Of a DNA stretch of 64,000 nt, positions 57,190 to 64,000 are shown in pieces (the stretch's first letter is position 1; every line of letters begins with the position of its first letter). This stretch comes from Oscillospiraceae bacterium (GTDB lineage Bacteria; Bacillota_A; Clostridia; Oscillospirales; Ruminococcaceae): positions 1-64,000 of the forward strand of contig JAFWUX010000123.1 of the NCBI GenBank assembly GCA_017523995.1, written 5' to 3'. The position numbers and the translations under genes were made by a program. The notes beneath the pieces were generated by a model, which was given only the letters and a program-made list of their open reading frames with translations, was not told where the DNA came from and did not search any database.

Positions 57190-58789
57190 GCCGAAAACTG
57201 CGTACAGGATTCTGTCGCATAAATGGTATCTGTATTTCACCGAGTTTTTCGCCGGCATGTCCGTCATGGCGGCGGAGCTCGGTGCAAGCAGACTGCTGGC
57301 GCCCTATTTCAGCTCGTCACAGATCGTCTGGACAATCATCATCGGCACGATCATGATCGCGATGGCGCTCGGCAATCTCTACGGCGGACGCTCCGCCGAC
57401 AAGCATCCCGATCCGGACAGGCTCTACCGGAGAATTCTGGTCGCGGCGGTCTGGATTGCGGCGATTCCGTTCCTCGGAAAGCTCGTCATTCTGGCGATCT
57501 CGGCGCTGCTCGTTGTGACCGTCAGCACGAACTTCCTGATCTGGGCGGCGTTCCTCTCCTGCATGATCGTCTTTGTGTATCCGCTGTTTCTGCTCGGCAC
57601 GGTGACGCCCTCGCTGGTCAAGTACACCGTCAGCAGCCTCGATGACAGCGGCAGAACCGTCGGCACGCTCGGCGCAGCCAATACGATCGGCAGCATCATC
57701 GGCACATTTGTCCCGACATTTGTCTCGATTCCGGCGGTCGGTACGGCTGCGACATTCGTCATTTTCTCCGGCATCCTGCTGCTGCTCGGCGTGATCTATT
57801 TCATCTCGGAGCGGCGCGGTGCGGTCAGAGTGATTGTCTCCGCTGTGCTGTTTGCGGCGGCATCCGCTGCGGCGCTTATGCTCGGATTTGCCTTCTGGGA
57901 CAAGACGCTGACGCTTGAGGACGAATCGGTTTATAACTATCTGCAGGTTCGCGAGGATGACAGCAGAGTTGTCCTTTCGACGAATGTGCTGTTCGGCGTG
58001 CAGTCCGTCTATGTCAAGGGCGATGCGCTGACCGGCATGTATTACGATTACGCACTCGCGGCACCCCTGATGCTTGAAGCACCGCAGGCGCCGCATGATA
58101 TGCTGATTCTTGGAATGGGCACCGGCACTTATGCAACACAGTGCCGGCGCTATTTTGATAGTATGGCAATTGAGGGCGTCGAGATTGACGAAAAGATCAC
58201 CGATCTTGCGCACCGCTATTTTGCGCTCGACGGCAGTGTGCCCGTTGCGACCTATGACGGCAGGGCGTATCTCGCCGGAACCGACCGCAAATATGATGTC
58301 ATCATGGTGGATGCCTATCAGGATATCACGATTCCGTTTCAGATGTCCACGCAGGAGTTTTTCCGCATGGTGCAGGCGCATCTCACGGAAAACGGCGTGA
58401 TGATTGTCAATATGAACATGACCTCTGACCGCGAAAACGGCATCAATGCCTATTTGCAGGACACGATCGCATCTGTTTTTGATACGGTCTATACGGTCAA
58501 TGTCTACGGCTCGACGAACCGCGAGCTCTTTGCCTCGCAGAATCCGGATATCGCGCAGCTGCTGGAAAAACATGCCGCTGCGGAGAGCGATCCCGATCTG
58601 ATGAAGCTCATGAAGCGCGTCTCGGACTGCCTCGAACCCTATCACGGCGGCTCGCTGCTGCTGACCGATGACAAGGCGCCCGTTGAACTGCTCGGCATGC
58701 AGACGATCGACGATATGATCCGGAAGGAGCTTGCCTACTACAAGGAGAAATTCCTGACAGAGGGCATTTCCGGTATCATCAACGGATAA
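57164..58789 (+). CDS. Membrane protein fused to a spermidine-synthase-like domain
   Basis: 541 residues. About seven membrane helices (about 20-250) are followed by a SAM-dependent Rossmann domain (about 300-520) with LGMGTGTYATQ, VEIDEKITDLA and DAYQDITIPFQM. Such fused proteins occur in many bacteria; whether they make polyamines is doubtful. The start is uncertain: ATG 57164 and ATG 57179 both lie inside the end of the PBP1 gene and lack a good ribosome site, so translation is probably coupled. The 3' end is partly duplicated downstream. Confidence 0.85.
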   Translation: MRLLKMQAEPKTAYRILSHKWYLYFTEFFAGMSVMAAELGASRLLAPYFSSSQIVWTIIIGTIMIAMALGNLYGGRSADKHPDPDRLYRRILVAAVWIAAIPFLGKLVILAISALLVVTVSTNFLIWAAFLSCMIVFVYPLFLLGTVTPSLVKYTVSSLDDSGRTVGTLGAANTIGSIIGTFVPTFVSIPAVGTAATFVIFSGILLLLGVIYFISERRGAVRVIVSAVLFAAASAAALMLGFAFWDKTLTLEDESVYNYLQVREDDSRVVLSTNVLFGVQSVYVKGDALTGMYYDYALAAPLMLEAPQAPHDMLILGMGTGTYATQCRRYFDSMAIEGVEIDEKITDLAHRYFALDGSVPVATYDGRAYLAGTDRKYDVIMVDAYQDITIPFQMSTQEFFRMVQAHLTENGVMIVNMNMTSDRENGINAYLQDTIASVFDTVYTVNVYGSTNRELFASQNPDIAQLLEKHAAAESDPDLMKLMKRVSDCLEPYHGGSLLLTDDKAPVELLGMQTIDDMIRKELAYYKEKFLTEGISGIING

Positions 58790-58819
58790 TCCGGAGAATG
58801 CCGGAGTGAAAGGATGGTT

Positions 58820-59320
58820 ATGATGCAGGCTGGTCCGTTTATGTCCGCAGTATTCATGTGGATGACTTGGGAGAGGGATCAGGAAAAGGAACACCGCAAA
58901 TGGCTTATTTGGCTTGCTTTCTGGGGCATTTGTTCCATTTTGAAGCTTGTCCGCATTTTCAAAAAAGCAAGACGCTGTTCAGCATTTGTGGAGGCAGAGG
59001 TTGTTGATACTGAGGATATAGTCTTTCAGGCGCATCGGCGTAGAGGTCCTACAATGTACGGGCATATTCCGATTTACCGCTATGAATATGACGGCATAGA
59101 ATATCAGGAGCAAGGAGTGTGGGGTTCTTATAGTAAATTTGCACTGATCGGAGCGAAACACAAGATTCGTATTAATCCGCAGAATCCGAAAGAAATGTTT
59201 TATTGGAAGAGTGAGCTAGTTCTTTGGGCGCTATTCACCATCTCTATTATGTTATTAACGTTCCCTTTATTTGATATGGTCCACTTTTATTATGATCCGG
59301 AAAGCGCCTGCCTGCCATAA
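58820..59320 (+). CDS. DUF3592-like membrane protein
   Basis: About 166 residues from ATG 58820 (MMQAGP); ATG 58814 falls within the AAAGGA site. A first hydrophobic part (about 25-45), a beta-rich domain with VEAEVVDTEDIVFQ and YRYEYDGIEYQ, the RINPQNPKEMFY motif and a final membrane helix fit DUF3592. Function unknown. The last ten residues (YYDPESACLP) are encoded by a duplicated piece of the preceding gene's 3' end read in another frame. Confidence 0.8.
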   Translation: MMQAGPFMSAVFMWMTWERDQEKEHRKWLIWLAFWGICSILKLVRIFKKARRCSAFVEAEVVDTEDIVFQAHRRRGPTMYGHIPIYRYEYDGIEYQEQGVWGSYSKFALIGAKHKIRINPQNPKEMFYWKSELVLWALFTISIMLLTFPLFDMVHFYYDPESACLP

Positions 59321-59366
59321 GGAGATATTCCTGACAGAGAGCGTTTCCGGCATCACCAACGGATGA
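59287..59366 (+). repeat. Degenerate duplicate of the upstream gene's 3' end
   Basis: 59287-59366 matches 58712-58789, the last 26 codons of the spermidine-synthase-like gene, with most differences single bases (for example CAACGGAT and ATTCCTGACAGAG in both). It forms the last codons of the DUF3592-like gene plus its 3' flank. Confidence 0.85.
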
Positions 59367-59375
59367 GAGGTAAAT

Positions 59376-59906
59376 ATGGAAGAACTGCAGCTTGTGCCGG
59401 TCACGGCGGCGGATACGAAGATCATCGCGGAATACTGCGCGGCATTCCCCGAAAGCCGGATGCGCGTGACCTATGAGGAGAACCGCATTCCCGGGCTGGA
59501 TCATCTCGAAGAACATGATGATATTGCGGATTGGCTGCAATATACTGCGCTGATGCGCTGGGGCATCACATGGTTCAAGACGCTCCGCTGCTCAGACGGC
59601 AAAATGGTCGGGGCGGTGATTCTGCGGCACGACCTGCAATATGACGACGATGATCCGGAATTTGCCTCGCATATCGGCTATTCGGTGCGCCCCGATGAAC
59701 GGCGCAAGGGCTACGCGAAGGCGCAGCTCCGGCTCGCACTCGAAGAAGCGCGGAAAATCGGACTGGAATCGGTGCGGATTGTCTGTGTCGATTACAATAC
59801 CGCGAGCCGCAGAACGATTGAAGCCTGCGGCGGCGTGCTGCGCGATTCGATCCGCGGCGAGGAGTCCGGTCTGGAAGTGCTGCGGTTTGACGTCGCAGCC
59901 GGATGA
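59376..59906 (+). CDS. GNAT-family N-acetyltransferase
   Basis: 176 residues. The GNAT core is visible as HIGYSVRPDERRKGYAKAQL (acetyl-CoA loop RRKGYA) and VDYNTASRRTIEACGG. It resembles acetyltransferases of the YnaD/ElaA-like type with a leading 60-residue part. Substrate unknown. GAGAGG precedes the ATG. Confidence 0.88.
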   Translation: MEELQLVPVTAADTKIIAEYCAAFPESRMRVTYEENRIPGLDHLEEHDDIADWLQYTALMRWGITWFKTLRCSDGKMVGAVILRHDLQYDDDDPEFASHIGYSVRPDERRKGYAKAQLRLALEEARKIGLESVRIVCVDYNTASRRTIEACGGVLRDSIRGEESGLEVLRFDVAAG

Positions 59907-59963
59907 TTGAAGGCGATGCATCTGGGCGCTGCCCGATGATACATCTATAAAGGATAGAGTGTT

Positions 59964-61082
59964 ATGTTTCGTATTTGCTGCCCGTGTCATTTCGGGCTTG
60001 AATCTGTTTTGAAATTTGAGCTTGTCAGGCTCAGTGTTCCGGAGATCACCGCTGCGGACGGCAGAGTCTCCTTTTCCGGCGGCTGGGATGAGATCGCCGC
60101 TGCGAATGTCGAGCTGACCGCCGCGGAGCGCGTCCTCGTCGAACTCGGGACATTTTCCGTCAAGGCGCAGCGCGGCAAAACCGCATTTGATCCGCTGTTT
60201 GAGGGCGTCACGGCGGCGCCGCTCGAGGAGTTCATCGGGCGCGACGATGCGATCATTGTCAAGGGCAGCTCGCTGAATTCGGCGCTGCACAGCGTTCCGG
60301 CGTGTCAGGCGATTGTCAAAAAAGCGGCGGTTACAAGGCTGCAGAAAGCCTATCACACAACCATGCTGCCGGAGACAGGAGCGCCGCACACGCTGCAGTT
60401 CCAGATCCGGAACGATGTCTGCACGCTCTATCTCGATACAACCGGCACGCCGCTCTATAAACGCGGCTGGCGGCAGCAGGCGGTTCTCGCGCCGATCCGT
60501 GAGACGCTTGCAGCCGGAATCCTCGATCTTTCGCATGTCCGGAGCGACACGCAGCTCTGTGATCCGTTCTGCGGCTCCGGCACGTTCCTGATCGAGGGTG
60601 CAAGACGCGCCATGCACATCGCCCCCGGACTGCACCGCAAATTTGCCTGCGAGACATGGGATCAGGCGCCGAAAGAAGCCTTCCGCAAGGCTCGGACGGC
60701 GGCAACTGAAAAAATCAACCACAACGCGGAATTCCACGGCTTCGGATTCGATGTCGATCCGGCGGCGGTTGAGCTGACGATGCTCAATGCGAAAAAAGCA
60801 GGCGTTGCGGACCGGATCACCGTGAAGCAGCAGGATATTAAGGATTTTCGTGCGGAATCCGGCTGGAATATCGTCTGCAATCCGCCCTACGGCGAGCGGA
60901 TGCTCGATGTCGAGCAGGCGAGAGCGCTCTACCGCACGATGAGCAAAGTCATCCCGAATGATCTTTCGTGCAGCATCATTACGCCGGATACCGAATTTGA
61001 AAAGTGCTTTGAACGCAAGGCGCGAAAACGCCGCAAGCTCTATAACGGCATGATGCAGTGCCAGCTGTATCAGTACTGGTGA
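59964..61082 (+). CDS. THUMP-domain class I RNA methyltransferase (RlmL/YpsC-like)
   Basis: 372 residues. An N-terminal ferredoxin-like/THUMP part (about 1-150) precedes a SAM-binding domain with DPFCGSGTFLIEGA and the N-methyltransferase motif NPPYGERM. The family makes N2-methylguanosine in 23S rRNA or tRNA. AAAGGATAG precedes the ATG. It stands 57 nt after the GNAT gene. Confidence 0.92.
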   Translation: MFRICCPCHFGLESVLKFELVRLSVPEITAADGRVSFSGGWDEIAAANVELTAAERVLVELGTFSVKAQRGKTAFDPLFEGVTAAPLEEFIGRDDAIIVKGSSLNSALHSVPACQAIVKKAAVTRLQKAYHTTMLPETGAPHTLQFQIRNDVCTLYLDTTGTPLYKRGWRQQAVLAPIRETLAAGILDLSHVRSDTQLCDPFCGSGTFLIEGARRAMHIAPGLHRKFACETWDQAPKEAFRKARTAATEKINHNAEFHGFGFDVDPAAVELTMLNAKKAGVADRITVKQQDIKDFRAESGWNIVCNPPYGERMLDVEQARALYRTMSKVIPNDLSCSIITPDTEFEKCFERKARKRRKLYNGMMQCQLYQYW

Positions 61083-61201
61083 TCTGTGCGCCGCGCGTGA
61101 AACCGGAACGTGACTGATTTGTCCGGGGAGCCCGATAAGGGCATCACAATATGGAAATACAAGCCTGAATCAAATGCATAATACCTGAAAGGATGATGAA
61201 A

Positions 61202-62497
61202 ATGCTGACACCGAATCTTACGATCAATGTAGCGGGACACCTCTGCATCGGCGGCGCTGATACCGTGACGCTCGCAAAGACGCACGGCACACCGCTCTAT
61301 GTCATGGATGAGAATATGATCCGCGAGAACTGCCGCGGCTTTGCGGGCGTGATCGCGGAGGAATACGAGGGCAGGGGACTGATCTGCTACGCGAGCAAGG
61401 CACTCTCCTGCAAGGAACTTTACCGCATTGTCAATGCCGAGGGGCTCGGCTGCGACGTTGTCTCCGGCGGCGAGCTCTATACCGCGCTGCAGGCAGGCAT
61501 GCCTGCGGAAAAGATCGTGCTGCACGGCAACAGCAAGACAAACTCCGAGCTGCAGATGGCGGTCTCGCACGGCGTCGGCAGAGTGGTCTGCGATAATCTG
61601 CCGGAGCTCAAGCGTCTCGATCAGATTGCGGGCACTGCAGGCATGACGGTCAATGTCATGCTGCGCATCAAGCCCGGAATCGACGCACATACGCATGATT
61701 TCGTCAAGACCGGTCAGATTGACAGCAAGTTCGGCTTTGCGCTCGAAACCGGTGAAGCAATGCAGGCAATCAAGGCAGCAAGCCTCTGCCCGAATCTGCG
61801 GCTCGTCGGTCTGCACTGCCACATCGGCTCGCAGATTCTGGACACCGAGCCCTTTGCCGAGGCGGCGCGCGTCATGGTGCGCCTGATGGATCAGGTCAGA
61901 AGCGAGCTCAATATCACGCTGCCGGAGCTCAATCTCGGCGGCGGCCCCGGTATCCGCTATACCGAGGCGGATGATCCCAAGCCGTTCAGCGAGATCGTCC
62001 GCGCGATTCTTTCTGCGCTCAAGGGCATCTGCGCGGAGCTGGACTATCCGGCGCCGTTTGTCCTGTTTGAGCCGGGTCGCTCGATTGTCGGCGGTGCCGG
62101 TCTGACGCTCTACACCGTCATGGCGAAGAAGGTTATTCCGAATATCCGCACCTATGTCCTCGTGGACGGCGGCATGTGCGACAATCCGCGCTATGCGCTC
62201 TATCACTCGGAATATGAGGCGCTGATCGCGAACAAGGCTGATCACCCGCGCGATGAGCATGTCACGATCGGCGGCAAGTGCTGCGAAAGCGGCGACCTCA
62301 TCGGCGAGGATATGCCGCTGCAGGCTGCCGAGGAGAATGATATCCTTGCAGTGCTCGCGACCGGTGCATATAACTACTCGATGGCATCGAACTACAACCG
62401 CAATCCGCGCGCGGAGATTGTCATGGTGCGCGACGGCGAGGCGAGAACGGTTGTCAGGCGCGAGACCTATGCCGACATTGTGAAGAATGATATTTAA
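61202..62497 (+). CDS. lysA: Diaminopimelate decarboxylase
   Basis: 431 residues from ATG 61202; ATG 61193 touches the AAAGGA site. Fold III PLP-enzyme motifs: the PLP lysine in CYASKALSC, HCHIGSQI, LGGGPGIRY, FEPGRSIVG and the CESGD active-site motif from the partner subunit. It converts meso-diaminopimelate to lysine, the last step of lysine synthesis, and helps balance the peptidoglycan precursor pool. Confidence 0.95.
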   Translation: MLTPNLTINVAGHLCIGGADTVTLAKTHGTPLYVMDENMIRENCRGFAGVIAEEYEGRGLICYASKALSCKELYRIVNAEGLGCDVVSGGELYTALQAGMPAEKIVLHGNSKTNSELQMAVSHGVGRVVCDNLPELKRLDQIAGTAGMTVNVMLRIKPGIDAHTHDFVKTGQIDSKFGFALETGEAMQAIKAASLCPNLRLVGLHCHIGSQILDTEPFAEAARVMVRLMDQVRSELNITLPELNLGGGPGIRYTEADDPKPFSEIVRAILSALKGICAELDYPAPFVLFEPGRSIVGGAGLTLYTVMAKKVIPNIRTYVLVDGGMCDNPRYALYHSEYEALIANKADHPRDEHVTIGGKCCESGDLIGEDMPLQAAEENDILAVLATGAYNYSMASNYNRNPRAEIVMVRDGEARTVVRRETYADIVKNDI

Positions 62498-62511
62498 CTG
62501 ATCGAAAAGAC

Positions 62512-62540
62512 TTGCACGCCCCCGATTTCTGTGCTATAAT
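62512..62540 (+). promoter_or_regulatory. Sigma-A promoter for the DUF3592-like gene at 62.6 kb
   Basis: TTGCAC at 62512-62517 and TATAAT at 62535-62540, 17-bp spacer. It rules out the ATG at 62512 as the start of the next gene. Confidence 0.85.
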
Positions 62541-62565
62541 GGTGACAGAAACGGGGGTGCTTGAT

Positions 62566-63081
62566 TTGATCAAAAAAGCGGTATCCGGAAGCATCCTGCA
62601 TGTTGGCTGTCTGGTTTTGCTGACACTTGTGTTTGCAGTGCTTCTGACGCTGCCGCTGTTTTTCATGCTGTTGGATTTTCGTGTCTACATGAAACATGCG
62701 CAGACCACAGAGGGGACTGTCACCGGTTTTGAAAGCGTGCCGGTTCTGCGGACCGGACCGGACGGAGAAGATTATACTGCCTACGATCATCATGCAGTTG
62801 TCAGCTTTCAGACGGCGGACGGAACGGAGCGGACATTTACCAACGAGTTTCGCGTACCGATTCGCAGCACTCTGAAAAAAGGCGACAGCGTGACGGTCCG
62901 GTATAACGATACGCGGGCGATGCTGATCGAGGATTATGAACGGAACATGACAGACTTCCGGAAAAAACTGCGAACCTGTCTGCTCTTGACTGCGGGGTAT
63001 ATCCTGATCGCGGCTTTGATTGTCATCAGGGGAAAACAACGCAAACAAAAGAAAAATGCCGCTGATGCGTCTGCCGGATGA
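62566..63081 (+). CDS. DUF3592-like membrane protein
   Basis: About 171 residues from TTG 62566, with GGGGG 8 nt upstream; the promoter lies just before it, so the leader is short. Hydrophobic helices at about 12-38 and 143-160 flank an extracytoplasmic beta domain (TEGTVTGFESV, AVVSFQTADGTERTF, GDSVTVRYND). The family is of unknown function. Similar in layout, not in sequence, to the gene at 58820. Confidence 0.75.
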   Translation: MIKKAVSGSILHVGCLVLLTLVFAVLLTLPLFFMLLDFRVYMKHAQTTEGTVTGFESVPVLRTGPDGEDYTAYDHHAVVSFQTADGTERTFTNEFRVPIRSTLKKGDSVTVRYNDTRAMLIEDYERNMTDFRKKLRTCLLLTAGYILIAALIVIRGKQRKQKKNAADASAG

Positions 63082-63106
63082 ACGGCGCACAGCGGCGGAG
63101 GATGAT

Positions 63107-64000
63107 ATGCATACATTTACAATCGGGGCGAACGATGCCGGTCAGCGCGCGGACAAGTTTCTGCTGAAAGCCTGCCCGAAGCTGCCGAAATCGCTGCTTT
63201 ACAAAACCTTTCGCAAAAAGGATGTCAAGTGCAACGGCAAACGCATCCTGGCGGAGACTTTTCTTGCGGAGGGCGACACCGTGCAGGTCTATCTGCCGGA
63301 TGAATTCTTTGCATCTGCGAAGAAAACCGTTGCGCAGAAGCATTTGCCGAAGCCTGAGATCATCTATGAGGATGCCGATATCGCGCTGATGAAAAAGCCG
63401 GTCAATCTGCCGGTGCATGCGGATGATCAGGGCAGCAGCGACACGCTGCAGGGAAGATTTTTGCAATATCTTGCGCAGAACGGCAGCTATGATCCGGAAC
63501 AGGAGCAAAGTTTTACGCCCGCTCTCTGCAACCGGCTCGACCGCAATACGGAAGGATTTGTCATCGGGGCGAAAACCGCTGCGGCGCTGCGCTGCGTCAA
63601 TGAGATGATTCGCGAAAACCATGTGATCAAGCAGTATTTCTGCATCACGGCAGGGATTCCGCCGAAGGTGCATGACACCGTGCATGCCTATCACAGGCGG
63701 CAGGAGGGCAAGCCCGCCGAGATTTCCCAAACGGCACGCGAGGGATTCCGAGAGATCATCACCGAATATGAAGTGCTGCAAAAACATGACGATCTTGCGC
63801 TCGTGCTGGTCACGCTGCATACCGGCAGAACGCATCAGATCCGCGCGCAGATGGCGGCGCTCGGGACACCTGTCCTCGGGGATAACCGCTACGGAAACCG
63901 CGCGGTCAATCAGAAGTATCACGAGGCGCACCAGATGCTCGCTGCCTGCCGTCTGCGCTTTGATGTGCCGCCGGACGGACATCTGCTCAGCGCGCTCTAT
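63107..64000 (+). CDS. RluD-type 23S rRNA/tRNA pseudouridine synthase (truncated by window end)
   Basis: 298 codons are visible and the frame is open at the window edge. An N-terminal S4-like RNA-binding domain (about 10-70, RADKFLLKACPKLPKS) precedes the catalytic domain with NRLDRNTEGF (catalytic Asp) and TGRTHQIRAQMA. It converts specific uridines to pseudouridine in rRNA or tRNA. GGAGGATGAT precedes the ATG. Subfamily RluA, RluC or RluD cannot be chosen. Confidence 0.92.
   Translation, partial: MHTFTIGANDAGQRADKFLLKACPKLPKSLLYKTFRKKDVKCNGKRILAETFLAEGDTVQVYLPDEFFASAKKTVAQKHLPKPEIIYEDADIALMKKPVNLPVHADDQGSSDTLQGRFLQYLAQNGSYDPEQEQSFTPALCNRLDRNTEGFVIGAKTAAALRCVNEMIRENHVIKQYFCITAGIPPKVHDTVHAYHRRQEGKPAEISQTAREGFREIITEYEVLQKHDDLALVLVTLHTGRTHQIRAQMAALGTPVLGDNRYGNRAVNQKYHEAHQMLAACRLRFDVPPDGHLLSALY

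Noticed and set aside
55243..57267. 674-residue open frame on the minus strand
   Set aside because: It is antisense to the PBP1 gene, which shows all expected motifs; composition is that of a shadow frame.
62512..62565. Longer N-terminus of the DUF3592-like gene at 62.6 kb
   Set aside because: The ATG lies on the -35 box of a strong promoter, so it cannot be transcribed from it; TTG 62566 has the ribosome site.

Overview
The window is an ordinary stretch of bacterial chromosome from a Gram-positive anaerobe. The best fit is a Ruminococcus-like member of the Oscillospiraceae. This rests on two secreted dockerin (cellulosome-type) proteins, a DUF4321 protein, Gram-positive envelope genes (sortase, class A PBP, GlnPQ-type transporter), strong AGGAGG ribosome binding sites, and textbook sigma-A promoters that almost all have 17-bp spacers. 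The species assignment is inference. About 57 protein genes, two tRNAs, three ECF sigma/anti-sigma loci and several families of short structured intergenic repeats are visible. There is no rRNA, CRISPR array or transposase.

Layout: 1-9.1 kb (+) holds a SUKH protein, 4-alpha-glucanotransferase (malQ), a sialate O-acetylesterase, a transglutaminase-like surface protein, an LRR protein, dUTPase and a PHP hydrolase. 9.4-16.2 kb (-) holds two small proteins, a patatin-like lipase, the TrkA/TrkH potassium system, a histidine phosphatase and an SDR. 16.5-19.6 kb (+) is a GlnPQ-type amino-acid importer whose permease carries two nearly identical binding domains. 19.8-22.5 kb (-) is ECF locus 1. 22.9-26.5 kb (+) is a heterodimeric ABC exporter. 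26.5-29.9 kb (+) is ECF locus 2, whose operon ends in a dockerin protein. 30-33.7 kb (-) holds a TraX-like protein, ECF locus 3 and a second dockerin protein. 33.9-35.3 kb is a CNNM/CBS protein. 35.4-38.6 kb (+) is a small phage-like adhesin and lysin module. 38.8-42.1 kb (-) is a tightly coupled four-gene sortase cassette. 42.3-47.2 kb (+) is a type II topoisomerase pair (parE/parC-like) with a four-helix-bundle ORF element inserted between the subunits. 47.2-51.6 kb (+) holds GNAT, an orphan fumarase alpha subunit, small proteins and a nitroreductase. 51.9-54.5 kb (-) holds tRNA-Tyr, tRNA-Thr, a lipoprotein and a BofC-like pair. 54.7-64 kb (+) holds PBP1, a membrane/spermidine-synthase-like protein, DUF3592, GNAT, an RNA methyltransferase, lysA and a truncated RluD-type pseudouridine synthase.

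The most interesting non-coding signal is a dispersed element of about 75 bp ('family A'). It has three short hairpins whose stems vary in a compensatory way between copies. It usually lies in sense orientation just after a stop codon, often next to a Rho-independent terminator, and sometimes has an inverted second copy on the other side of the terminator. Other candidates for undescribed biology are the sortase cassette, whose two paralogous surface proteins lack LPxTG but share a conserved C-terminal motif; the inverted-repeat-flanked four-helix ORF between topoisomerase genes; the sigma/anti-sigma/dockerin operon; and a pair of tandem ECF promoters.
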